From an uncultured Bacteroides sp. (GTDB lineage: Bacteria; Bacteroidota; Bacteroidia; Bacteroidales; Bacteroidaceae), in NCBI GenBank assembly GCA_900557355.1, contig USSR01000162.1, positions 1-11,375 on the forward strand: 11,375 nucleotides of DNA, written 5' to 3'. The translations under genes were made by a program, and so were the position numbers. This document shows positions 1 through 8,819 of the stretch, piece after piece (position 1 is the stretch's first letter; each line of letters opens with the position of its first letter). The notes below the pieces were generated by a model, which searched no databases, was not told the origin of the DNA, and saw only the letters and a program-made list of their open reading frames with translations.

Positions 1-566
<566 letters not shown>

Positions 567-583
567 TTATGGTATTAAGGTTG

Positions 584-646
584 TTACAGTGCAAAGATAG
601 GCGCTCCGGGATGAAACGCCTATCACTTTTGTTTCAAACACTGTAA
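584..646. repeat. Nested inverted repeat between two GH32 genes
   Basis: The outer arms TTACAGTG (584-591) and CACTGTAA (639-646) are perfect 8-bp complements. The inner arms GATAGGCG (596-603) and CGCCTATC (617-624) are another perfect 8-bp pair around a 13-nt loop. CAAA (592-595) can also pair with TTTG (628-631). In the minus-strand transcript this would fold into one long, bulged hairpin just after the levanase stop codon and just before the next start. It could act as an attenuator, an mRNA-stabilising element or an operator. There is no clean T-run directly after it on the minus strand, so it is not a standard intrinsic terminator. Confidence 0.7.
592..599 (-). promoter_or_regulatory. 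Bacteroides-type -7 box upstream of the left GH32 gene
   Basis: On the minus strand the bases read TATCTTTG, a full match to the Bacteroides sigma-ABfr -7 consensus TAnnTTTG. It lies 28 nt before the ATG at 563, so transcription would start roughly 20 nt upstream of the start codon. I see no convincing -33 TTTG at the right spacing. The box overlaps the inner arm of the inverted repeat at 596-624. Confidence 0.5.
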
Positions 647-663
647 AAGATGTTACTTTTCTA

Positions 664-2232
664 TTAATAGGTGCTCACTTGAATATCTGATACAGTGATT
701 TCACCTTTATAACAACAGAGTGACCACGGATTCTTCTGCATTTGATAGATGCGGTTCGTGAAAGATAACTGGTCATTGATGTAGGTTACACAAACCGACT
801 GGTCACTGTAAATCGTCACACGGTATTCATTGTCGGACGGGATATTGAATTTATTATCAAACAAGTATTTGGCATTGTCACCGTCTTTCTCGAAGTTGGC
901 TTTACCCTCGTCAGCGTTGACGTGGATGCTATACCATGATTTGGAGTCCGTTCCACGGACGAAAGAGATTCCAAAACGATCTGTATTCGAGGATGCTTTT
1001 ACGGTAAAGGAAATCTTGTTGTGTACTTTCAACCGATTGAAGATAACGGAAGCTCCTTCGGCCAACGTATAGGTTTTACCGCTTTCTGTTACGTTTCCGT
1101 CTTTAGCCATCACTTTTACTTCTTGTGCAGAAGTGTATTTACGGTCGATTGCATCGGGAACTCCAAGGGTTAATGTACCGTCTTCGTGCTGAATGAGGCG
1201 TTGTGCCACCAAGTTGCCAGCCCATTCGGGTTCTACATCCCCTACGTTTCCATTATCATTACCGGCACGGGTAGGACACCAGCCCCAGATGTAACGGTTG
1301 GTTCCATCGGAAGCAGTCTTGCCTGCATAGAATGCACGACTGTCCAGCATACCTTCCCGATTGTCCGGCCATATTCCGGCATCATTGGCGGGTGGTGCTT
1401 TCAGTTCTTCAAGTGTTCTGCCTTTGAAGTATTGTACCTTGCGCATGAAGGAAGCTTGTTCCGAATAGACCAGATACCACCAGTCTCCCATCTTGAATAC
1501 GTCCGGACATTCATAGAAACGGTCCCACATCATGGTCATAAATGTGCCGGCAGACGCCCACTCTTTCAGGTCAGTAGAGGTGAATTCGGCAATGTGTCCT
1601 TTTCCGTTTTTACGGGTGGCAATCAGCATGTGATAGACACCGTCTTCGGTCTGGAACAGGAACGGATCGCGGAAGTCATTCTTGTCATAGCCGTACGTAT
1701 CTCCTTTCAGATAGAAAATGCGGTTCTTGGTCCATGTTTTAAAGTCGGGAGAGGTGGCTACCATAACTACCTGTGCATTCTGGTCGGAAGAAGGTTTGAA
1801 TTTATTGCCGGTGTAGAAAGTATAGTAGAGTTTATCAACCGGATTATAGATGGTACCTCCTGTACCGATGGCAGCATCCTGTTCGTCACGACCTCCACAG
1901 GGAATCAGTTCGCCGAGAGATTCATAAGTAGCACCGTCTTTGGTGGCCACCCCGAAAATGGGGTGGTAAGTAGCTTCGGGGTTCGGACGGTAGTCTTGCA
2001 GGTACATTACTTTAAAGTCTTTGGCAACCGGATCATAGAATGGCATCGGGTCACCGATAAAACCTACCTGCGGTTTATAGTACATCGAGAAGCCATGTTC
2101 GTCGGCCGATTGGAAGTAAGTGGCTGTACCATCCCAGTCTCTTTGAGTCAATACGGGATCCATCTCATCACTGCAAGCGCTCATTGAGGCCAACAGCGTG
2201 GTGATTGCTATATGTAAGATCATATTTTTCAT
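664..2232 (-). CDS. Surface lipoprotein GH32 endo-levanase (BT1760-like)
   Basis: This 522-residue GH32 enzyme cuts internal beta-2,6 fructosyl bonds of levan if, as I judge, it is the counterpart of B. thetaiotaomicron BT1760. The signal peptide ends in SMSAC with lipid-accepting C20, and the SDE that follows fits the Bacteroides surface lipoprotein export signal. The catalytic residues are visible: nucleophile D61 in GFIGDPMP (a divergent form of WMNDPNG), transition-state aspartate D189 in FRDP, and acid/base E241 in YECPD. Minus the 20-residue signal these become D41, D169 and E221, as I recall for BT1760. A five-bladed propeller (about 45-365) is followed by a C-terminal beta-sandwich (about 370-522). 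The start at 2232 lies 17 nt after the preceding gene's stop, so it belongs to the susC operon. It should act outside the cell, feeding oligosaccharides to SusC/D. Levan rather than inulin specificity is inferred. Confidence 0.93.
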   Translation of the reverse strand: MKNMILHIAITTLLASMSACSDEMDPVLTQRDWDGTATYFQSADEHGFSMYYKPQVGFIGDPMPFYDPVAKDFKVMYLQDYRPNPEATYHPIFGVATKDGATYESLGELIPCGGRDEQDAAIGTGGTIYNPVDKLYYTFYTGNKFKPSSDQNAQVVMVATSPDFKTWTKNRIFYLKGDTYGYDKNDFRDPFLFQTEDGVYHMLIATRKNGKGHIAEFTSTDLKEWASAGTFMTMMWDRFYECPDVFKMGDWWYLVYSEQASFMRKVQYFKGRTLEELKAPPANDAGIWPDNREGMLDSRAFYAGKTASDGTNRYIWGWCPTRAGNDNGNVGDVEPEWAGNLVAQRLIQHEDGTLTLGVPDAIDRKYTSAQEVKVMAKDGNVTESGKTYTLAEGASVIFNRLKVHNKISFTVKASSNTDRFGISFVRGTDSKSWYSIHVNADEGKANFEKDGDNAKYLFDNKFNIPSDNEYRVTIYSDQSVCVTYINDQLSFTNRIYQMQKNPWSLCCYKGEITVSDIQVSTY

Positions 2233-2249
2233 AATTATTGCTTATTCTT

Positions 2250-3635
2250 TTATTTACATAAGTAGTTGATTGCATTCAGAGTCATTTGCTCTACGTTGTA
2301 GTGGTAGTAGTCGGCAGAAGCGTCTACGCCTTTACCGTACCAGTCGTAACAACCGGAGCCGATACAAATTGTGCGTCCGCTGTTGGCGCGCGGCTCAAAT
2401 TCGGCAATGACTACCGCACCGTCACCTCCACGTGCCAGGTCAATTCCTCCTGTCAGGTTACGCCATTCGTTCAAGTCGGCATAACCTCCCCAGTCTGTTC
2501 CGATATGCCATTGCGCTGTACTATTGGTTATCGCATAGCCGGCATCACAAGTATATACTGTCGATTTGTCGCCATCTTTCCATCTTAAATCCTGGAACAA
2601 CGGATGCGATTCGCTACCGGTAATCGGGAAGCTCCACGGAGAAGAGGTAATTTCGGGTGAGTCTTCGTTTCCTCCCCAACTGTTGTTGGGTACACGCTCG
2701 TCTTTTGCAATGCTAAGGTCTTTAATGTAGAAAGTTGCGTAACGGGTCAGCAATAGGTTACCACCGTTTTGATAGTAGACTTTAAATTTCTCTACGGCAG
2801 CTTTCGCATCATCCGGCAAAGGAGGATTATCGCCATTGTCTGCATGGAAATGCCACCAAATTGCAGTATATTTACCTAAATCTACTTTTCCGTCTACTAC
2901 ATCTTTGAATGAGATGTATTCGGACATGGATATATTATCCATCATCCACTGGGCAGCGGCTTTTTCTTCAGGACTTGTCAGTTGGCTCACAGAAGAAGCT
3001 GTGCCGATAAAGGCAGTCGGAATTACATTTCCTTGAGTAACTGTTACTACATAAGGAGTCACTGCCGAACGGTAAGTTGCCGTATAAGTGACAGGGTTGG
3101 TAAAGTCCTGGATGCTGCCGGATGCCGGAGTCACAGTGACTCCATCTGATCCGGTGAATGTACCTTTCAACTGGGTGATATCCACTGTCAGTGTCACAAC
3201 TACAGAGATTGTTTTTGATAGCTGGTCTACTTTTCCTACATAAGTATCATTCAACTTAAAGGTCAGTATCTTTGCTTCGTCTCTCTTCACGGTAATCGTA
3301 TAGCTCATCTGTACGTCGCCATTCTTCACGGTCAAAGATACGGGAAGAGAAAAGTCGATTGTTTCACCGACAGCGATGCTCGTCGTAGCACCTTCGGAAA
3401 GATTGATTTCACTGACGGCCATCCGGGTAACGTCATAGTCGTAAGGTACTCCTACTACGATTGTCTTATTCTGGTAATCGATCGTTCCTGCGTATTCATC
3501 CAGTTTGATAGAGTTCACCCATACATCTCCGTCCAGACGAAGATTGGATTTGAAGTCATCGCTACATCCCGCAACTGTTAGGCATGCTACAGTCACCAAC
3601 AGGATGGTATAGAGTTGTTTTATGATTGATTTCAT
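2250..3635 (-). CDS. Surface fructan-binding lipoprotein, DUF4960 type (BT1761-like)
   Basis: This gene holds the SusE/SusF position after susD and probably encodes a cell-surface glycan-binding lipoprotein. I chose the ATG at 3633-3635 (461 residues) because it begins directly with the signal peptide and ends in VAGC, with lipidated C24 followed by SDD, a surface export signal. An ATG at 3668 would add 11 residues and overlap susD. Residues about 38-118 and 119-201 look like two Ig-like repeats of the DUF5018 kind, each with a DxSxPVxxTV-type pattern near its end. Residues about 205-461 form a DUF4960-type domain, with the segments YTAIWWHFH, NGGNLLLTRY and RTICIGSGCYDWYG. These recall a class I glutamine amidotransferase or ThuA-like fold. 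No enzymatic activity is evident. The known BT1761 binds levan at the surface; transfer of that role to this protein is inference. Confidence 0.85.
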   Translation of the reverse strand: MKSIIKQLYTILLVTVACLTVAGCSDDFKSNLRLDGDVWVNSIKLDEYAGTIDYQNKTIVVGVPYDYDVTRMAVSEINLSEGATTSIAVGETIDFSLPVSLTVKNGDVQMSYTITVKRDEAKILTFKLNDTYVGKVDQLSKTISVVVTLTVDITQLKGTFTGSDGVTVTPASGSIQDFTNPVTYTATYRSAVTPYVVTVTQGNVIPTAFIGTASSVSQLTSPEEKAAAQWMMDNISMSEYISFKDVVDGKVDLGKYTAIWWHFHADNGDNPPLPDDAKAAVEKFKVYYQNGGNLLLTRYATFYIKDLSIAKDERVPNNSWGGNEDSPEITSSPWSFPITGSESHPLFQDLRWKDGDKSTVYTCDAGYAITNSTAQWHIGTDWGGYADLNEWRNLTGGIDLARGGDGAVVIAEFEPRANSGRTICIGSGCYDWYGKGVDASADYYHYNVEQMTLNAINYLCK

Positions 3636-3661
3636 TTTATTCTTTGTTTTAAGATTGATGA

Positions 3662-5374
3662 TTACCAACCGAAATTCTGTGTATAATTTCCGTTACTGGC
3701 ACTGATCTGTTCGAATGGAATGGGGAGGTATTCGTTCTTATTTTCCGTAAAACCTGCATTCTTGTAAATAGAACAACGGGCTGCTTCGGTCACATAATAA
3801 GCATTGATAACGTCTTTGGCTTCTCCCCATCTTACGAGGTCAAAGAAACGTGAGCTTTCCATACCGAACTCTATACGGCGTTCCCATTTCAGCATTTTCA
3901 TGGCTTCGTCCTGTGTATATGCTTTCAGTTCATAAGGAGTTACTTTGAAGTTTACTCCGTACTCTTCTTTGTAATTGAAGATCAGCATTGTACTTCCGGC
4001 TGCACGGCTGCGTACATCATTGATGAGTGAAATGGCGTCGGCAATACGTCCGTCGTTCAACTGTATCAGGGCCTCGGCACGCATCAGCAATACATCTGCA
4101 TAACGGATGACGATATGATTCAGGGAACTTGCCCAATAAGAACCTTTCTTCAGGCAGTCACAGTCCGGGTCTACATTCTCTTTGAGCGAAACATAATATC
4201 CGTAAAGTCCCTTGCTACGGCTCCAGTCATCATTCTTCTGAATCAGGTAGCCTTCGTTGTATTTATAAGGGAAGCCCGGCATACCTACCGTGTGGAATAA
4301 ACGGGGGTCTACATTGTCCGTCGTAACCTCGTAGTTCTCATTATCGTAGGTATTGAACAACGGTTTTCCCTGCGAATCGGTTTTGAAAGCATTCACCAGA
4401 TTCTGGCTCGGTTTGTGGAAGTCACAGCAGCCTAGTATCTGCGGAGTTGTCAGTCCCATTCCCCAGTTCAGGTTACCGTTGTATGTTCCGTCGTTGATAG
4501 AATATTGAATCGCCCATACAGACTCCGCGCCATTTTCGTATTGAGGCAGGAAGTTCATGCTATAATCATTTTCCAATCCGTAACCAGCTTTAGCCATGAT
4601 GAGAGGATCGGTATATTTCACTACCTGTTTCAAGTCTTCTTCGTTAATACCGGTAAGGTTGTTGTTCACTCCATCCTGACGGTAAGCCTTATATAGGTAA
4701 GTCTTTGCCAGGTAAGCAGCAGCCGCAGCCTGTGTAGGACGTCCTTTTTCTATTTGCACTTCCAGCAGGTTGTCGTAGGCAAACAGAAAGTCGTCTGCTA
4801 TCTTTTGCCATTGTTCGTTATTGGTATAGGTGGTATTCGAAAGCTTGTTGTAAGCATCCGGTTCCATGTTTTCATCGTCTACTATAACGATCTTCTTAAA
4901 CAGTTGCTTCAACATGAAGTGAGCATGTCCGCGCAGGAACCTCATTTCAGCAATGCGCTGGTTCTTCAACGGATAAGTCTTTTCATCCATCAGATCGAGT
5001 GACTGCAAGGCTGTGTTGGCACGGGTGATGCATTGATACAGTCTTTTCCATATATCGTTGATGTTCCAGTCGGTGGTGTTGATACCTTTAGAAATTTCCA
5101 GTGCGTTGAACACACCGCCGTCTTCCGTACCGGAACCGCCTTTATAACAATCGTCGGAACGTACGTCATAATTCCAAAGCGAGAAGGAAGAGTTGATGTC
5201 GTCACCTGTTGCCCAAATGGCGTAGGCTGAAATCACGAGGTTGTCCACGTATTCGGGAGAAGCGATCTGATCGCCGGTCACAATACCCTGCGGAACCTGA
5301 CGATCCAGAAAATCGTTGCAACTGCTTGTCAGCAAGGTTAATCCGATGGTTGCTATGTATAGTATCTTTTTCAT
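3662..5374 (-). CDS. SusD-like (RagB/SusD) outer-membrane glycan-binding lipoprotein
   Basis: This 570-residue lipoprotein partners the SusC-like porin, capping it on the outside as a hinged lid that captures fructo-oligosaccharides. The signal peptide ends in LTSSC (lipidated C19), followed by NDFLD, a typical SusD mature start. An alpha-helical TPR-containing scaffold fills the middle, with IADDFLFAYDNL and AAAAYLAKTYLYKAY typical of the helical repeats. Near the C-terminus is the family hallmark ERRIEFGMESSRFFDLVRWG starting at residue 498, then EYLPIP at 548-553. The length is normal. The gene starts 27 nt after the susC stop and is followed after 26 nt by the DUF4960 lipoprotein, so translation is likely coupled within one transcript. 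B. thetaiotaomicron BT1762, which it resembles in context, pairs with BT1763. Ligand specificity cannot be read from the sequence. Confidence 0.96.
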   Translation of the reverse strand: MKKILYIATIGLTLLTSSCNDFLDRQVPQGIVTGDQIASPEYVDNLVISAYAIWATGDDINSSFSLWNYDVRSDDCYKGGSGTEDGGVFNALEISKGINTTDWNINDIWKRLYQCITRANTALQSLDLMDEKTYPLKNQRIAEMRFLRGHAHFMLKQLFKKIVIVDDENMEPDAYNKLSNTTYTNNEQWQKIADDFLFAYDNLLEVQIEKGRPTQAAAAAYLAKTYLYKAYRQDGVNNNLTGINEEDLKQVVKYTDPLIMAKAGYGLENDYSMNFLPQYENGAESVWAIQYSINDGTYNGNLNWGMGLTTPQILGCCDFHKPSQNLVNAFKTDSQGKPLFNTYDNENYEVTTDNVDPRLFHTVGMPGFPYKYNEGYLIQKNDDWSRSKGLYGYYVSLKENVDPDCDCLKKGSYWASSLNHIVIRYADVLLMRAEALIQLNDGRIADAISLINDVRSRAAGSTMLIFNYKEEYGVNFKVTPYELKAYTQDEAMKMLKWERRIEFGMESSRFFDLVRWGEAKDVINAYYVTEAARCSIYKNAGFTENKNEYLPIPFEQISASNGNYTQNFGW

Positions 5375-5401
5375 GATAGTTCGTTTTATAAATGAAGTGA
5401 A

Positions 5402-8400
5402 TTAAAATCCGATGTTAAGTCCGAAGGTGATATTCACAGGGATCGGATAAGAGAAGTTCGGGTTTTCGGGGTCTTCTCCTGTAAAGTCTTTACTCTTGAT
5501 CGTCAGCAGATTTTGTGCGCTGCAATAGAAACGTAAACGTTCCATTCTCAACTTCTTGGAGATTACTGCCGGAACTGTATAGCCTAATTGGATATTACGC
5601 AGTTTCAGGAAAGAACCGTTTTCAACAAAGTAAGTGGAGACACGCTGTTCATTGTTTGTATCGCTGCGAGTCAATGCCGGAATAGTAGAGTTCGGATTAG
5701 TAGGCGACCAGGCATTGAGCAGGCGGGTTCCTTTGTTCAGGAAGCCGACGTTGGATGCACTCCAGAAGTCACTTTTCTTCTTCACGTCACTGATGATATC
5801 TACTCCCTGAACGCCTTGCCAGAACATAGTCAGATCGAAGTTCTTATATTCCAGGTAGATATTTAATCCGTAGCTGAAAGCAGGAGTCGGATCGTAAATC
5901 CATTCCTGGTCTTTTTCATCAATCACACCGTTATGGTCGATGTCGCGGTAGCGGATACGGCCTACGGCTGCACCTTCCTGCGTAGCGTGATTGTCCACTT
6001 CTTCTTGTGATTTGAAGATACCGTCGGCAATGTAGCCCACTTGTGAGTTGTATGTATGACCGACTACACTTTTTACTCCATTACCACCAAACTTTCCATT
6101 GGCAGCCACTGTCTCCGGCAGTTCAAGAATTTCATTCCGGTAAGTGGAGATGTTTCCGTTCAGGTCGTAAGTCAGTCCGAAGGCAGTCTTGTTGCGGTAG
6201 CCCAAGTTGAATTCAAAACCCTGGTTTTTCATTGCGCCCGAATTAATCCAACGGTTGCCACCTTCTCCCAATACTCCCACTCCTGCCATTTCAGTCAGGA
6301 TATCGGTTGTTTTCTTGTAATAGTATTCCAATGAACCGTACAAGGATTGCTTGAACAGGCTGAAGTCGATACCGACGTTCGTCTGTGTGGTTGTCTCCCA
6401 CTTGATATTGTCATTACCGATCTGGTTACGTTTGAATCCGGAAGGCAGAGTACCGCCTCCGTTAGAACCTGTAATATCGTATGCCGTACCGTAGCTTTGA
6501 CCGCCAAATGAATCTGTTGTTCCATAATTAGGAGCGTAGATAGTGTAACGGGCAAGGTTGGAGATTTCCTGATTACCGGTCTGTCCCCATGAAGCACGCA
6601 GTTTCAGATCGTCCAACCAAGTCAGTTCCTTCATAAAGCTCTCCTGTGTGATGCGCCATCCCAAAGAAACGGAAGGGAAAGTGGCATAACGATGGTTTTT
6701 ACCGAAGCGGGAAGAACCGTCACGACGGAGCGTCAATGAAAGCAGATATTTGTCTGCATAAGAATAGTTCATTTTGCCGAAGAAAGAGACAAGCGAGTAA
6801 CCTTCACCGGCACCATAAGCCTGTGCTGTGCCGCTACCTGCATCGGGCCACATATAGTCGGGAGTAAGGATAGAGAAATCTTCTTTGTAGCCGGAGAAAT
6901 GGCTGTCGTCTTCCCGGTTCAGCTCCATACCAGCCATGACGTCTCCACGATGTTTGCCTATTTCCAACTGGTAAGTGGCAATGGCATTCCACATCCATTT
7001 GGTCCAGTGTTCCTGTTTGGCTTCCACTGCACTCTTGCCGTTGTTGGTCTGTGTTCCTTCCTGATAAGGATAGGTGAAGTAACGGGCTTGTTTGTTTGCG
7101 TAGTCCAAACCAAAAGTAGAACGAACATTGAATCCTTTGAAGAGGCTTAGATTCACATAAGCATCACCGAACATACGCCAGTAAGTGTATCGGTTGTCTT
7201 TGTTGTATTCAAGTACCGCGCGAGGATTACGACGGTCCGGCCATCCGCCTACCGGTCCTCCCCATGAACCATCCGAAGCATAAACGGGGATAGCGGAAGG
7301 AATGTCCAAAGCAGTTTCAATAATTCCGCCGGGAGCTTGTACTTCCGAAGTACGGTTTAAGGTGAAATGCTGACCGATAGTCAATATATCATCAATTAAT
7401 TTATAATCGCTGTTCATACGGGCGGAAAAACGGTCGAAGTCTGTATCTTTGATTACACCCAGGTTTTTGTAATATCCCAGAGAGAAGAAGGAAGAACCTT
7501 TCTCCGAACCGTTGCTGACAGAAAGATTGTATTGCTGGATGACACCTGTACGGGTAATTTCATCAAACCAGTCGGTATCTGCCACAGGCATTGTATTCTT
7601 CGAGTCCAGGTATTTGGAAAGACTCATACCGTATAGTACCGGATTTCCGTTGGCATTGTAGCCCCAATTATAGTTATATCCCAAAGCATTACCATTCGGG
7701 TTCTCGCCATCGTTTACATAGGCTTGCCACATGGCACGTCCGTACTGTTCCGTATTCAACACATCCATCTTACTTTGATACATGGAAGCTGAAACCGAAG
7801 CATCAAAGTTTACTTTAATCTGACCTTTCTTTCCTTGTTTGGTAGTAATGATGATAACGCCATTTGCAGCACGCGAACCATAGATAGATGCCGAAGCAGC
7901 ATCTTTCAGTACTTGAATGGATTCAATGTCGTTTCCGTTCAATTCGTGCATACCGGCTTTGGTAGGAACTCCGTCGATGATATAAAGAGGATCGTTGTTG
8001 TTCAGCGTACCGATACCACGAATACGTACGGTAGCCGATCCGCTCGGATTTCCATCTGCCGTAATATTCATACCGGGTACGCGGCCTTGAAGTGCTTTCA
8101 CCGGGTTGTTCTCCCCTTGCTTCTGGATTTCGTCGACTTTCACTACGGAAACAGCACCGGTCAGGTCGGCTTTACGTTGAGTGGTATAACCTGTTACGAC
8201 CACTTCATCTACCATTTGAGTGTCTTCCTCCAATAATACATTAACGATAGTAGCCGATTTTACGGTCACCGGTTTATAACCAATATACGTAATCTTTAAA
8301 GTAGAGTTAGCTGGAACCGAAAGGGTGAAATTACCATCTAAATCAGTAATTGTTCCATTAGCAGTAGCTGTAGCTTCAACAACAGAGGCGCCGATGACCG

Positions 8401-8527
8401 GCTGTCCGTCCGTTTTAGAAGTAACGTTTCCTTTCACTGTTATGTTTTGCCCCCAAAGGACTGACATGAAAGCAAACAGGAAACAAACGCTGCAAAGAAG
8501 TTTTTTGTTCTTCATAATACGATGCAT
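5402..8527 (-). CDS. SusC-like TonB-dependent outer-membrane fructo-oligosaccharide transporter
   Basis: This 1041-residue protein is a SusC/RagA-family TonB-dependent transporter that imports oligosaccharides across the outer membrane. A signal peptide ends near WGQ (residue 27). A carboxypeptidase-regulatory-like domain follows (about 29-100, with ITVKGNVT and GYKPVTV). Next come a TonB-box-like stretch (MVDEVVVTGY, 105-114) and the plug domain (about 120-235), including VRIRGIGTLNNNDPLYIIDG and the SIYGSRAANGVIIITTK signature. The rest is the 22-strand barrel, ending in the strand FGLNIGF. There is no N-terminal anti-sigma-interacting (STN) domain, which fits control by a hybrid two-component system rather than an ECF sigma/anti-sigma pair. 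The ATG at 8527 and one four codons later at 8515 are both possible; the second starts directly at the Lys-rich signal peptide. It is first in the operon. Fructan specificity is inferred from the GH32 neighbours. Confidence 0.96.
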   Translation of the reverse strand: MHRIMKNKKLLCSVCFLFAFMSVLWGQNITVKGNVTSKTDGQPVIGASVVEATATANGTITDLDGNFTLSVPANSTLKITYIGYKPVTVKSATIVNVLLEEDTQMVDEVVVTGYTTQRKADLTGAVSVVKVDEIQKQGENNPVKALQGRVPGMNITADGNPSGSATVRIRGIGTLNNNDPLYIIDGVPTKAGMHELNGNDIESIQVLKDAASASIYGSRAANGVIIITTKQGKKGQIKVNFDASVSASMYQSKMDVLNTEQYGRAMWQAYVNDGENPNGNALGYNYNWGYNANGNPVLYGMSLSKYLDSKNTMPVADTDWFDEITRTGVIQQYNLSVSNGSEKGSSFFSLGYYKNLGVIKDTDFDRFSARMNSDYKLIDDILTIGQHFTLNRTSEVQAPGGIIETALDIPSAIPVYASDGSWGGPVGGWPDRRNPRAVLEYNKDNRYTYWRMFGDAYVNLSLFKGFNVRSTFGLDYANKQARYFTYPYQEGTQTNNGKSAVEAKQEHWTKWMWNAIATYQLEIGKHRGDVMAGMELNREDDSHFSGYKEDFSILTPDYMWPDAGSGTAQAYGAGEGYSLVSFFGKMNYSYADKYLLSLTLRRDGSSRFGKNHRYATFPSVSLGWRITQESFMKELTWLDDLKLRASWGQTGNQEISNLARYTIYAPNYGTTDSFGGQSYGTAYDITGSNGGGTLPSGFKRNQIGNDNIKWETTTQTNVGIDFSLFKQSLYGSLEYYYKKTTDILTEMAGVGVLGEGGNRWINSGAMKNQGFEFNLGYRNKTAFGLTYDLNGNISTYRNEILELPETVAANGKFGGNGVKSVVGHTYNSQVGYIADGIFKSQEEVDNHATQEGAAVGRIRYRDIDHNGVIDEKDQEWIYDPTPAFSYGLNIYLEYKNFDLTMFWQGVQGVDIISDVKKKSDFWSASNVGFLNKGTRLLNAWSPTNPNSTIPALTRSDTNNEQRVSTYFVENGSFLKLRNIQLGYTVPAVISKKLRMERLRFYCSAQNLLTIKSKDFTGEDPENPNFSYPIPVNITFGLNIGF

Positions 8528-8621
8528 TAGTTTGATGTTATTAAATTAAAAGTACGAATTTTATCTTTATCGATAATGCAAATTACGGTTGATTTATATC
8601 AAACGACTGAAAAAAATGTTT

Positions 8622-8630
8622 CAAAGGCTA
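8622..8630 (-). promoter_or_regulatory. Possible weak -7 box of the susC operon
   Basis: On the minus strand this reads TAGCCTTTG, which is the Bacteroides -7 element with a spacer one base longer than consensus. It sits inside the AAATGTT/AACATTT inverted repeat and would give a leader of about 90-100 nt before the susC start. An alternative, TAATTTG at 8579-8585, is one base short and would give a leader of about 50 nt. Neither has a well-placed -33 TTTG, as is common for regulated PUL promoters. The choice is uncertain. Confidence 0.25.
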
Positions 8631-8733
8631 TAACATTTGTTGCATAGAACGCTATTTTATAGGGTTTTATACATGTTTTCTTCTTGCTATGAGAAAAATG
8701 AGGTTCATATTCTCTTATGTAGATTGAAAGTGG

Positions 8734-8741
8734 TATCTTTG
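8734..8741 (+). promoter_or_regulatory. -7 box for the Bro-N/epimerase frame
   Basis: TATCTTTG matches the Bacteroides TAnnTTTG -7 consensus exactly, about 80 nt upstream of the Bro-N ATG at 8820. The -33 region is not clear. The same octamer occurs on the other strand at 592-599. Transcription from here would read through the Bro-N remnant into the epimerase. Confidence 0.5.
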
Positions 8742-8819
8742 TGTAGTGATATGAGCCCCAAAATAGAGAAGACTCTTCATTAAGATAACAACCAATTAAA
8801 GATTCTAAAAACAGAATTC

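Larger units (their letters stand above)
8528..8819. promoter_or_regulatory. Divergent intergenic region with susC and epimerase-side promoters
   Basis: These 292 AT-rich bases separate the minus-strand PUL operon from the plus-strand Bro-N/epimerase frame and must carry the main PUL promoter. Several short symmetric sites are visible: TTATCGATAA (8567-8576, a perfect palindrome), TTGAT-N4-ATCAA (8589-8602), AAATGTT-N11-AACATTT (8614-8638) and CTAT-TTT-ATAG (8652-8662). Any could be the binding site of the PUL regulator, but some are expected by chance in such AT-rich DNA. No RNA gene was seen. A 10-codon frame at 8751-8783 is too short to call. Confidence 0.6.

Noticed and set aside
1186..2187. 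Open frame of 333 codons on the plus strand opposite the levanase gene
   Set aside because: It lies wholly antisense to a gene with a complete catalytic set, has no recognisable domain or ribosome-binding context, and its protein is low in plausible features. It is a shadow frame.
3636..3668. Upstream ATG extending the DUF4960 lipoprotein by 11 residues
   Set aside because: It overlaps the susD stop and would put a polar extension before a standard lipoprotein signal peptide. The ATG at 3635 is better.
8751..8783. 10-codon frame just after the plus-strand -7 box, a possible leader peptide
   Set aside because: It is too short, would be nearly leaderless, and shows no run of regulatory codons or attenuator hairpin behind it.
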